A stretch of 9,825 bases of DNA from Balneolales bacterium (GCA_022565415.1 JAIUMT010000105.1:1-9825), one strand, 5' to 3'; counted from the stretch's first letter, positions 1-6,504 are shown. The notes: generated from the letters alone by a model not told the origin. Made by a program: numbers and translations.

Positions 1-1741
1 CGTAGCGCGCAATACGATTAGCCGATTCGTCGCCTGCTTCTGTAAATTGTCCGCCCACATACAGGTCATTACCAAATACAGCAAGCGCTCTAACCACGTT
101 ATTTACCCCGGAACCCAGACTATGCCAGTTTCCGGATGATATTTCGTATCTGGCGATACGACTTGCAGGTTCACCGTTCGCCTCAGTGAAAGCACCTCCG
201 ACATATACGTCATTCCCATTCACAGCAAGTGAGTAAACAACCTGATTTACACCAGCCCCAAGAGCATGCCAGCTTTCATTTGAGATATCATAGCGTGCTA
301 TTCGTCCTGTGGAAATACCCCCGGCCTGATTAAATCCGCCTCCCACAAATAGGTTATCACCACTGGCGGCAATATCTACGACGTTACCGGTCACCCCTGA
401 GCCAAGATTATGCCAACTCCCGTCAGACATATCATAACGAACAACACCGATAGCAGATTCTCCGTCCGCCTCCGTGAACTGCCCTCCCACAAACAAATTG
501 TTGCCGCTGATGGTCATTGTGCGGACAATATCATTCACGCCCTCTCCCAATGGATGCCAGTTTCCGGATGAAATATCGTAGCGGGCAACATAGTTGGTTG
601 GCTCATCTCCAATGAAGGTAAAGAATCCACCTACGTACACATCATCACCATTTATTGCAACAGACTGAATTAAGTCGTTCAACCCATCTCCATCAACCAG
701 TTGGTTCCAGCTTGCAGATTGTGAATCGAACTTAGCCAAGTTGTGGGCTGGGGCCCCTCCGGCCTTGGAGAAACTTCCGCCTACATACACGTCATTTCCG
801 ATGATGGCAAACGCTGAAACATTAGCAAAGGCTGGGCCATAACCGATAATCCCAGACCCAAGATTGTGCCAACTGTTGTTTGAGATATCATATCGGGCAG
901 CACCGTTAGCGGATACATCACCGGCCTCAGAAAAATCCCCACCTACGTACATATCATCACCATTGATTTCAATGGAGTATACTCCTCTGTTAACTCCATC
1001 TCCCATAGAATGCCAGCTACCACCTGATAAACTATATCGTGCGATATGGTTGGCAGTGGAGCCTCCGGCCTCAGTAAAAAACCCGCCTACGTATAAATCA
1101 CCCTCATTTACAGCTAAGGTTAAAACTATATTATTAACTCCAGCTCCAAGAGCGTGCCAGTTGTCGTTTGCGATATCGTAACGAGCAATTGAAGCGGCTG
1201 ATACACCACCGGCCTCATTAAATTGTCCACCCACAAAAAGATTGTCGCCACTAATTGCGATCGACCGGACTAAATTATTGACTCCATCTCCCAGGGCATG
1301 CCAGTCGCCTGTGGCAATATCGTAGCGGGCAACATAGTTGGCATCCTGACCGTCGGCTTCGGTAAAAAAACCTCCGACATACAAATTATCCCCGCTGGCG
1401 ACAATAGACGAAACCGTATTGTTTAGCCCCTCACCGAGAGGGTGCCAGCTATCATCTGATAAATTATATCGGGCAATGCGATTAGCGGTCTGACCGTCGG
1501 CCTCTGTGAAATTGCCTCCAATATATAAATCGTCCCCACTTATAGAAATTGCATTGACTCTACCGTTCAACCCATTCCCAAGAGGGTGCCAGCTGCCGTC
1601 TGAGATGTTATATCGGGCAACATAGTTGAGTGGACTTCCTCCGATAGAAGTAAAATTCCCCATCACAAATATGTCATTTTCGTGTGCCAGCATAGCCGAT
1701 ACAGCTCCATCTGCACCTGGAATCGTGCTTTCAATTTTCCA
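1..1741 (-). repeat. Tandem 144-bp coding repeats (48-aa beta-propeller units)
   Basis: The codon for the conserved Trp of each unit (read as CCA on the + strand) ends at 127, 271, 415, 559, 709, 871, 1015, 1159, 1303, 1447, 1591 and 1741. The spacing is exactly 144 bp except for 150 (559 to 709), 162 (709 to 871) and 150 (1591 to 1741), that is, in-frame insertions of 2, 6 and 2 codons. Units are diverged at DNA level but share blocks such as the GGCCTC (Glu-Ala) and TATATC/CGTAGC (Arg-Tyr) regions. This is an in-frame protein repeat and not a noncoding satellite. Confidence 0.9.
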
Positions 1742-1984
1742 ATTGTCGTTGTCGGGATTCTCAGATGATTGTGGTAAAAAAACAGGATTATCGTTGTCAT
1801 CTTTGGCAAATTGATAGCCACTAATGTCAAGTTCACCGATGTATCCATCTGGATTTTCAAACCGGCCGTCTTCGTCGAGGAACTCGCTAAGGGATCGGTC
1901 TAGTGACTGCTGAGCCATGGCCGAAATTGATGTTAACAACAGGAGTAGAAGCGCAAAAAATAGGCTTATGTGATTAGTTTTCAT
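1..1984 (-). CDS. Secreted kelch/Rax2-like beta-propeller repeat protein (partial, C-terminus outside window)
   Basis: The reverse strand is open without a stop from the ATG at 1984-1982 to the left edge, giving 661 residues; the rest lies outside. Residues 1-24 form a clear Sec signal peptide (a short basic start, a core with six consecutive Leu, and AMA before QQ), so the product is exported. After a spacer of about 60 acidic/polar residues come about twelve 48-residue repeats with the pattern W-H-x-L-G-x-G-V-N ... L-Y-V-G-G-x-F-T-E-A-G ... A-R-Y-D-I. Such GG/W-containing blades resemble kelch and Rax2-like beta-propellers. Proteins of this kind in Balneolota and Rhodothermia often end in a type IX secretion sorting domain, but the C-terminus is not visible here. 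The first repeat is divergent (WKIE in place of WHxLG). The substrate or partner is unknown; an adhesive or surface role is inference. A promoter-like site lies about 50 nt upstream. Confidence 0.85.
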   Translation of the reverse strand, partial: MKTNHISLFFALLLLLLTSISAMAQQSLDRSLSEFLDEDGRFENPDGYIGELDISGYQFAKDDNDNPVFLPQSSENPDNDNWKIESTIPGADGAVSAMLAHENDIFVMGNFTSIGGSPLNYVARYNISDGSWHPLGNGLNGRVNAISISGDDLYIGGNFTEADGQTANRIARYNLSDDSWHPLGEGLNNTVSSIVASGDNLYVGGFFTEADGQDANYVARYDIATGDWHALGDGVNNLVRSIAISGDNLFVGGQFNEAGGVSAASIARYDIANDNWHALGAGVNNIVLTLAVNEGDLYVGGFFTEAGGSTANHIARYSLSGGSWHSMGDGVNRGVYSIEINGDDMYVGGDFSEAGDVSANGAARYDISNNSWHNLGSGIIGYGPAFANVSAFAIIGNDVYVGGSFSKAGGAPAHNLAKFDSQSASWNQLVDGDGLNDLIQSVAINGDDVYVGGFFTFIGDEPTNYVARYDISSGNWHPLGEGVNDIVRTMTISGNNLFVGGQFTEADGESAIGVVRYDMSDGSWHNLGSGVTGNVVDIAASGDNLFVGGGFNQAGGISTGRIARYDISNESWHALGAGVNQVVYSLAVNGNDVYVGGAFTEANGEPASRIARYEISSGNWHSLGSGVNNVVRALAVFGNDLYVGGQFTEAGDESANRIARY

Positions 1985-2032
1985 GTTTTTTCCATTTCGT
2001 GGATTGGGGGTATCAGTACGAGGGTGAAGGCT

Positions 2033-2062
2033 ATTGTAGCGATGATCACCCGTGATAGTTAA
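2033..2062 (-). promoter_or_regulatory. Candidate promoter with internal operator-like palindrome for the repeat protein
   Basis: On the minus strand, TTAACT (2062-2057) is followed after 18 nt by TACAAT (2038-2033), giving 4/6 and 5/6 matches to the sigma70 -35 and -10 boxes. The predicted start would leave a leader of about 40 nt before the ATG at 1984. The spacer contains the perfect inverted repeat ATCAC-CC-GTGAT (2045-2056), placed where a repressor would block RNA polymerase. The caveat is that Bacteroidota-type promoters usually use TAnnTTTG, so this could be coincidental. Confidence 0.4.
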
Positions 2063-2139
2063 GCTGGGGTAATTAACTGTTTTTTAATCGCTGATGTAAT
2101 TTGTATCAGTCTTAAGGAGGCATTACAAAGGATTCAGCT

Positions 2140-2154
2140 ATTGATTAAATCAAT
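2140..2154. promoter_or_regulatory. Palindrome, possible regulator-binding site
   Basis: ATTGATT-A-AATCAAT is a perfect inverted repeat with 7-bp arms around one base. It lies between the divergent repeat-protein and cytochrome genes, about 180 bp upstream of the rightward promoter element. The size and symmetry suit a dimeric HTH regulator, but AT-rich DNA yields such palindromes by chance and no second copy was noticed in the window. Confidence 0.3.
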
Positions 2155-2306
2155 TTCAGATTGAGATTTGGGGTATTTTTTGTGAGTGAATAGGTTCTAT
2201 ATGAATTACTAGCAGATTGGTTTAACCATATATTTTAGTCGGGACGGAAAATTATAACTAAATTTAAACCGTTAATTTTAGTACTAGAAACCTATTTATT
2301 ACCTGC

Positions 2307-2339
2307 TTGCATCGCAATACTTACTTCTAGGTATATTTG
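2307..2339 (+). promoter_or_regulatory. Bacteroidota-type promoter (TTG ... TAnnTTTG) for the cytochrome-like lipoprotein
   Basis: TATATTTG at 2332-2339 matches the Bacteroidota -7 consensus TAnnTTTG exactly, and a TTG lies at 2307-2309, 22 nt upstream, roughly where the -33 element belongs. Transcription would begin at about 2346. This rules against translation from the GTG at 2339, which is the last base of the element, and supports the start at 2486 with a leader of about 140 nt. Confidence 0.55.
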
Positions 2340-2485
2340 TGACCTTGCCCGAAAATTTGAATTCCAGTAACAAGTCTTTGAAATTAAAATCCCACCATCC
2401 AACAATTAAAACCACTTGGCTCTTCTCTCCGATTTACCTACTTTTAATGGCAAATACATCCGTAACCACCATTAATCCTTGTCAC

Positions 2486-2968
2486 ATGATTACCCGAAAA
2501 TCTACCACCATCGCCCTTCTTACTGCAACATTCGGATTTATGCTCGCTTTCTCGGCCTGCGTTCAATCAACCGAACAAACCGAAACGCAAATTGAAAGCT
2601 ACACTCCCGGACTCGCAGTTCAGATGAAATACATGCAATACTGGACGCATAAAGTGGGGCTATCTATCGAGGCAGAAAACCTTGAGTTAGCTGATTTTTA
2701 CCATCACGAGCTTGAGGAAGCTGCCGAAGACCTCATCGATTCTATCGAAAGTTACGACGGATACCCTATAGCACAACTCACCGAGTCTATGCTTGTTCCC
2801 ACGTTAGATGCGCTTGAGGACGCTCTGGATGAAGGCAACTGGTCTGATGTTCGAGAAGCTTTTAAGGCTGTTATCATTTCCTGCAATAGCTGTCATGTAG
2901 CTACCGATCACGGATTTATCGTCATCAACGACGGATTCGGTAACAATCCGTTCAACCAAGAGTTTTAA
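2486..2968 (+). CDS. Small lipoprotein with C-terminal CxxCH haem-c motif (cytochrome c'-like)
   Basis: The 160-residue product starts MITRKSTT and has a lipoprotein signal: basic n-region, hydrophobic core of about 15 residues, then F-S-A-C with the lipidated Cys at residue 25. It should be exported and membrane-anchored. The mature part is mostly helical and acidic (residues 35-130). The only haem site, C-N-S-C-H, is near the C-terminus at residues 133-137. This is the architecture of class II cytochromes c (cytochrome c'), four-helix bundles with a C-terminal CxxCH, as opposed to class I with an N-terminal one. A role in periplasmic electron transfer or gas/ligand sensing is inference. The reading frame extends upstream to a GTG at 2339, but that overlaps the promoter element and would bury the signal peptide behind 49 residues. 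An ATG at 2447 is a less likely alternative. No clear Shine-Dalgarno site precedes 2486. It is a single-gene unit. Confidence 0.75.
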   Translation: MITRKSTTIALLTATFGFMLAFSACVQSTEQTETQIESYTPGLAVQMKYMQYWTHKVGLSIEAENLELADFYHHELEEAAEDLIDSIESYDGYPIAQLTESMLVPTLDALEDALDEGNWSDVREAFKAVIISCNSCHVATDHGFIVINDGFGNNPFNQEF

Positions 2969-2998
2969 GATAACTCTCACAGTCTAAACACATTTAGC

Positions 2999-3043
2999 AA
3001 GCGTTGAAAAGTTGTCTTTTCACATAAAAATCAAACGCTTTTT
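2999..3043 (+). terminator. Probable intrinsic terminator after the cytochrome-like gene
   Basis: AAGCGTT (2999-3005) pairs with AACGCTT (3034-3040), followed by a T run to 3043. Within the loop, TGAAAAG (3005-3011) and CTTTTCA (3016-3022) form a second hairpin, sharing base 3005 with the outer arm. The site begins 30 nt after the stop codon. The outer loop is long, so the nested structure or a competing fold may matter. Confidence 0.45.
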
Positions 3044-3178
3044 GTGAGCTCAACCAGTGTTAAAATTCAAATGTGATATGTAAGTACAAAGAGCTTGACC
3101 CGGGGATCTCATTTTGCTCTCAATCAGAAGCTTCGCTAATACGTAAAAGACAAGATTCGACCCCGACACACAAATCTA

Positions 3179-3222
3179 AAAGCACTCTGCTTCCGCTAAA
3201 CGGAAATTGCAGAGTGTCTTTT
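3179..3222. terminator. Strong bidirectional intrinsic terminator
   Basis: CACTCTGC (3183-3190) pairs with GCAGAGTG (3209-3216). TTCCG (3191-3195) pairs with CGGAA (3201-3205) around a 5-nt loop, leaving a small ATT bulge on one side. AAAAG on the left and CTTTT on the right extend the stem and supply a U tract on either strand. It lies directly at the stop codon of the leftward acidic-protein gene and also faces the rightward cytochrome gene, so it probably insulates both. Confidence 0.8.
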
Positions 3223-4060
3223 ACCCTTCGATATCATCAGGATCATTAAGCACTTCTCTCATCTCCTGAATATGTATGCCTAATTCGTTGCGTAATTCGA
3301 ACATTCGCTCGTGCAACATCCGATAATCGGCAAAACGCATGAACTTGCGGCGTTTCAGCCCTGGAAGTAATTCCAACAAACGATTCGCACTTTTGAGGGC
3401 GCGCTTGCAATACGCAATATTGCCGCCAAGTACGTCCAAATCGTATCCAAAGGCAAATCCACCGGCAACTTTTGCACCCAAATTCACCGTCTCCGTTACC
3501 ATTTCGATGAAATAGGCGTCTTGTTCTTCTTCTGGCACAATCTCAGCCAGTTTAAGCATATCGGCAGCGAGCTCCCGGGCTTCGTCGTAAATCTTCGTAT
3601 ACTCAGGCGGCTCTTCTTCGTCCATATTCTCGAATTCGGCCAATTCGGAGGCCGGCATCCACAGCGGAGCCTGTGACGCATCGTCATTAGAATTATCACT
3701 CTCCGATTTCGGAAGACCGATTTTCCACTCCTCGCCGTCGTCTAAATCCTCGTCGTCCTCATCCATATCCTCGCCAGACATGAAAAAGTCGTCCATTTCA
3801 TCGTCGTCGTCCTCCTCATCCCAATCGTCTTCATCATCAGGAAAATAGGCATCTTCGAACATGAGTTCGTCTTCGATGTACGCATCGATTGCATCCAGTT
3901 TTGAGGGGAAATTTTTCAAAAAACGTGACCATCGCGGCGACTCTTCGCCCAGATTACTCTCGATGAAGGTTCGGATTTTCTCACTTTTCTGTTCCATTTC
4001 GGTAAGATGAGCCTCCCACTGGAACTCGTCCCAGATTTCGTCATCTTCAAATGAACGCAT
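3221..4060 (-). CDS. Uncharacterised protein with a long acidic low-complexity segment
   Basis: The product is 279 residues from the ATG at 4060-4058, preceded 10 nt upstream by AGAGG (4075-4071), one of the few recognisable Shine-Dalgarno sites here. A longer reading from 4123 is possible but lacks this and would add 21 residues. There are three parts: residues 1-70, helical and amphipathic, with aromatic residues (WDEFQW, PRWSRF); residues 75-111, where 27 of 37 residues are Asp or Glu; and residues 150-279, a helical domain with a Gly-rich turn (AKVAGGFAFGYDLDVLGG, about 196-213) and a basic stretch (LKRRKFMRF, about 235-243). There is no signal peptide or membrane segment, so it is probably cytosolic. 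The acidic segment could bind basic proteins, cations or nucleic-acid-binding partners, but that is speculation. I do not recognise the family. It follows PNP by 78 nt and ends at the terminator, so it is probably the last gene of the transcript. Confidence 0.75.
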   Translation of the reverse strand: MRSFEDDEIWDEFQWEAHLTEMEQKSEKIRTFIESNLGEESPRWSRFLKNFPSKLDAIDAYIEDELMFEDAYFPDDEDDWDEEDDDDEMDDFFMSGEDMDEDDEDLDDGEEWKIGLPKSESDNSNDDASQAPLWMPASELAEFENMDEEEPPEYTKIYDEARELAADMLKLAEIVPEEEQDAYFIEMVTETVNLGAKVAGGFAFGYDLDVLGGNIAYCKRALKSANRLLELLPGLKRRKFMRFADYRMLHERMFELRNELGIHIQEMREVLNDPDDIEG

Positions 4061-4138
4061 AGCGTTGTTTCCTCTAACTATTTTGTCTTTTAAAAATTTG
4101 AGGCTGCCCGAGTTAACGAACAACCTCTGTAAACTTAA

Positions 4139-4975
4139 TCAGAGTCTTTCAAGAGTGCCAATCATTACTTTGGTCATCTTGGGTTCGGCCATGTCGGCTG
4201 CCTCCAAAATGTGCTTCATATCTACGGGTTCAAGCGCATCAGGAAAGCACTCATCAGTTATAACGGATATGCCGAGGGTTTTCATGCCCATGTGGATGGC
4301 TGCGATTACCTCTGGAACGGTGCTCATGCCGACCACATCGCCACCAAGCTGACGCAAAAACCGGTATTCGGCTTTGGTTTCGAGGTTCGGTCCGGTTACG
4401 GCAATGTACACGCCGTGGTGCATTTTGATGGCATTGTCGAGGGCTACCTGGTCGGCTACTTCAATGAGGCTTCGTGTGTACGGCTCGCTCATATCAGGGA
4501 AGCGCACGCCCAGATCGTTGTCATTTGCACCAATTAGCGGATTATCACCCAGCAGGTTGATGTGATCTACGATACACATGATGTCGCCACGCTGAAAATT
4601 CGGATTCATTCCGCCGCAGGCGTTGGAAACCATCAAGGTATGCGCTCCGTTTTGTTGGAGAACACGCAATGGGAATACGATTTGCTGCATGGTGTACCCT
4701 TCGTAGTAATGAAATCGGCCTTGCATGGCGACCACATTTTTACAACCGAGTTTGCCAAAGAGCAATCGACCGGCATGACTTTCTACGGTTGATACCGGAA
4801 AGTGCGGTATGTCGGCATACGAAATACTTGATTCGACTTCAATTTGTTCGGCAAGACGACCAAGTCCTGTGCCTAAAATGATTACAAATTCGGGACGGGC
4901 TTTGGTTTTGCTTTGAATATAAGCCAGTGCCTCGGCGCGTTTAGCGCGGAATTCTTCTACTGTGTCTAATTGCAT
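4139..4975 (-). CDS. Purine nucleoside phosphorylase (trimeric PNP family)
   Basis: This 278-residue cytosolic enzyme of purine salvage splits purine (deoxy)nucleosides with phosphate into base and (deoxy)ribose-1-phosphate. It aligns along its length with the human-type trimeric PNP family. Visible features are the phosphate loop I-L-G-T-G-L-G (33-39), SHAG with His67, G-R-F-H-Y-Y-E-G-Y (86-94) with His89, Tyr91 and Glu92, NACGG (118-122), GPNLETKAEY (195-204) with base-binding Glu199, and VGMSTVPEV (215-223) with ribose-binding Met217. The residue equivalent to human Asn243, which reads the 6-oxo group, is Asp241 (ITDEC), so the base preference may be broader or altered. It starts 18 nt after the DivIVA stop codon, which implies co-transcription. 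Length is normal and the frame intact. The class is close to certain; the exact substrate range is not. Confidence 0.93.
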   Translation of the reverse strand: MQLDTVEEFRAKRAEALAYIQSKTKARPEFVIILGTGLGRLAEQIEVESSISYADIPHFPVSTVESHAGRLLFGKLGCKNVVAMQGRFHYYEGYTMQQIVFPLRVLQQNGAHTLMVSNACGGMNPNFQRGDIMCIVDHINLLGDNPLIGANDNDLGVRFPDMSEPYTRSLIEVADQVALDNAIKMHHGVYIAVTGPNLETKAEYRFLRQLGGDVVGMSTVPEVIAAIHMGMKTLGISVITDECFPDALEPVDMKHILEAADMAEPKMTKVMIGTLERL

Positions 4976-4993
4976 GTAACTTCTATCTTCGTG

Positions 4994-5608
4994 TTAATCT
5001 ATTTTGTCAAGAAAATCGTCGAGATCGTCGGCATCCGGAATAACAAATGCAGATGTATTCTCCTCTTTAGGTTCCTGTTTGGCCGGACGTGCCGGGGCGT
5101 TGGCCGCCACCGCATCAGCATCGGCCTCTTCATCACGATTCAATGTAAATGTACCCGAATCGTCTTTCGAAAAACTGGTGAGCGATTCCTGGGCCAAATC
5201 CAGGTAGGACTTAATCCCGCGAATGATTTCCTCGCGACGGTCCAGCAAGGTCATGATGTTCTGGCGAATCTCGTGGCGTTGCTGTCGTGCTTTGCCAACA
5301 ATCCCCTCCGCCTGCATCTCGGCCTTCTCAAGTCGGTTCCGAGCCTCTTTTTTAGCACTAGCCAAACGCTGATCGGATGTCTCCTTAGCGGTCTGCAAGG
5401 TCTCGTGAAGGGCCTGCTCAACCCGCTCGTAGTGTTTCAGCTTATCTTTGAGCTGATCGACCTCACGCTGCATTTCGCGGTTTTTAGCTACCAGATATTC
5501 CCACTCGGTTGATACCACATTCAAAAATGCCTTGACCTCACCCACATCATATCCGCGAAGGGATTTTTCAAATTGTTGTTGCTTGATTTCAAGAGCAGTT
5601 AATTTCAT
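4994..5608 (-). CDS. divIVA: DivIVA-domain coiled-coil protein
   Basis: The product is 204 residues. Residues 1-35 carry the DivIVA/GpsB N-terminal signature (LTALEIKQQQFEKSLRGYDV then EVKAFLN). S-L-R-G-Y at 16-20 matches S-F-R-G-Y of Bacillus DivIVA, where Phe17/Arg18 touch the membrane; here they are Leu17/Arg18. Residues 35-145 are a long, charged coiled coil. Residues 150-185 are a disordered Ala/Asp/Pro linker. The end is a short acidic tail, IPDADDLDDFLDKID (190-204), which looks like a binding peptide. DivIVA proteins sense membrane curvature and recruit partners to poles and division sites; acting at the cytoplasmic face of the inner membrane is inferred from the family. DivIVA is uncommon in classical Bacteroidetes. 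The gene lies 147 nt downstream of the second small membrane protein and 18 nt before PNP. No clear Shine-Dalgarno site; the leader is A-rich. Confidence 0.88.
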   Translation of the reverse strand: MKLTALEIKQQQFEKSLRGYDVGEVKAFLNVVSTEWEYLVAKNREMQREVDQLKDKLKHYERVEQALHETLQTAKETSDQRLASAKKEARNRLEKAEMQAEGIVGKARQQRHEIRQNIMTLLDRREEIIRGIKSYLDLAQESLTSFSKDDSGTFTLNRDEEADADAVAANAPARPAKQEPKEENTSAFVIPDADDLDDFLDKID

Positions 5609-5755
5609 AATGAAAACACTCGTTTTTTAAGATTTATTAAGATGATGGTGGGATAACGCAAATAATGATGCTGAGGTATATCTATAAAACCTGAAATTCA
5701 TCCTAAAATACGGATTTTCGACTGATATTCCTGACCTTACAGAAAAGCACCCTTT

Positions 5756-6097
5756 TTATTTGGTTCGCAGCCGATTGGGCAATGTTGCGGAGTTATCGAA
5801 CGAAGTGTCTTCTTCGTCTGGTTGACTTTTGAGCCGCTGAAGGTTTTTATCATTTTCGTCCAGGTCTATCTCTGTGGTAATTGCCTCAATATTCTGAAGC
5901 CGCTTTTCTACGCGGACTTTGAATTCGGCAAACTCCTTTTTCGTGACGATGTTGGCATTGTCGAGTAAGGTGTTTCTACGCCTGGAATCGATGGCGTAAC
6001 GAATCAGGCTAAAAATGCCGTAGAAAATGAAGGTGGTTACTCCAAGTCCGCCTACAATGGCTACTAATGCAATTATACTGTTTTGATCTGGCGTCAT
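5756..6097 (-). CDS. Small single-pass membrane protein with PspB-like coil motif
   Basis: The product is 113 residues. Residues 7-33 are a hydrophobic Gly-rich transmembrane segment (ALVAIVGGLGVTTFIFYGIFSLI), followed by a basic stretch (SRRR, 38-41), which predicts a cytoplasmic C-terminal part. Residues 52-75 form a short coil ending R-L-Q-N-I-E-A-I. Residues 80-113 are polar and probably disordered. The motif resembles the coil of phage-shock protein B (RIQALESI in E. coli) and also the R-V-R-N-L-E-T-I of the preceding gene, with which it is separated by only 2 nt, so the two are almost certainly translated together and may interact. A role in envelope stress, or as a membrane partner of DivIVA, is inference. 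It could also be an orphan lineage-specific family. Confidence 0.7.
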   Translation of the reverse strand: MTPDQNSIIALVAIVGGLGVTTFIFYGIFSLIRYAIDSRRRNTLLDNANIVTKKEFAEFKVRVEKRLQNIEAITTEIDLDENDKNLQRLKSQPDEEDTSFDNSATLPNRLRTK

Positions 6098-6099
6098 GC

Positions 6100-6411
6100 T
6101 TATCGATTTTTATTTCGAGCCAACTGGTTAACCAACTTCTGATTTAACTCTTCGGGATTTTCAGCGTCGAGATCCACATCCATGCCCATCCCACTTCGCT
6201 GAAAATCGTCGGGATCGGATGCAGCTATGGTTTCTAGATTGCGTACACGGTTGCGCAACGATTCAATTTCGCGTTTGTACTTGTTTTCGAGCGCTTCAAT
6301 TCGGGGCTCCAGATTGCCTGCCGTTTTGGCTTTCATTTTGTGATTTGATTTGATCACTTCACTAATGATGCCGGCCACAACAATAATAGTAAGAAAGGTC
6401 CATAGTGTCAT
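6100..6411 (-). CDS. Small single-pass membrane protein, PspB-like
   Basis: The product is 103 residues. A transmembrane helix occupies residues 3-19 (LWTFLTIIVVAGIISEV), a basic patch (KSNHKMKAKT) follows, then a coiled coil at 34-63 ending S-L-R-N-R-V-R-N-L-E-T-I, then an acidic, likely disordered tail. Size, N-terminal anchor, and the coil ending in an Arg...Leu-Glu-x-Ile motif followed by D-P-x-x-F-x-R match the layout of PspB (LExI then H-P-x-W-R in E. coli), the inner-membrane partner of PspC/PspA. The similarity is short, and assignment to the family is tentative. It lies between YggS (180-nt gap with a palindrome) and the second membrane protein (2-nt gap). No Shine-Dalgarno site is obvious. 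Confidence 0.68.
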   Translation of the reverse strand: MTLWTFLTIIVVAGIISEVIKSNHKMKAKTAGNLEPRIEALENKYKREIESLRNRVRNLETIAASDPDDFQRSGMGMDVDLDAENPEELNQKLVNQLARNKNR

Positions 6412-6504
6412 ACGATAACGTTGGTTTTTTGAGATTTCAGACAGTCCATTTATCTACTTGACGTTCGAAAATGCAGCATGTTTCAATTCATCTAATCTAA
6501 GAAA

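Larger units (their letters stand above)
1985..2485. other. AT-rich divergent intergenic region
   Basis: This stretch of about 500 nt separates the leftward repeat protein from the rightward cytochrome-like lipoprotein. It is visibly richer in A/T than the flanking genes and carries no convincing ORF. It contains a sigma70-like promoter with an internal palindrome for the leftward gene, a 15-bp palindrome at 2140-2154, a TAnnTTTG promoter for the rightward gene, and then a probable untranslated leader of about 140 nt. A perfect-looking AAGGAGG at 2114-2120 is not followed by a usable reading frame. Confidence 0.7.

Noticed and set aside
864..1860. Plus- and minus-strand ORFs overlapping the repeat protein (864-1181 +, 1626-1814 +, 1663-1860 -)
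   Set aside because: They are out-of-frame or antisense readings of the repeats; the leftward 661-codon frame with a signal peptide explains the region.
2114..2165. AAGGAGG Shine-Dalgarno-like sequence on the + strand
   Set aside because: No start codon follows at a useful distance and the frames close within about ten codons.
2339..2485. N-terminal extension of the cytochrome-like protein from the GTG at 2339
   Set aside because: It overlaps the TATATTTG promoter element and would place 49 polar residues ahead of a good lipoprotein signal peptide.
3060..3178. GC-richer patch with CCCGGGG and CGACCCCG downstream of the cytochrome gene
   Set aside because: No inverted-repeat ends, ORF or known element could be recognised; it is plain intergenic sequence as far as can be seen.
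4211..5512. Plus-strand ORFs opposite PNP and DivIVA (4211-4537, 4562-4792, 4970-5512)
   Set aside because: They are antisense to genes whose family motifs are unmistakable; none has a recognisable protein pattern.
5609..5755. Possible promoter or terminator between the second membrane protein and DivIVA
   Set aside because: Only a 5-bp AAAAG/CTTTT hairpin and near-consensus promoter fragments are present; none is strong enough to call.
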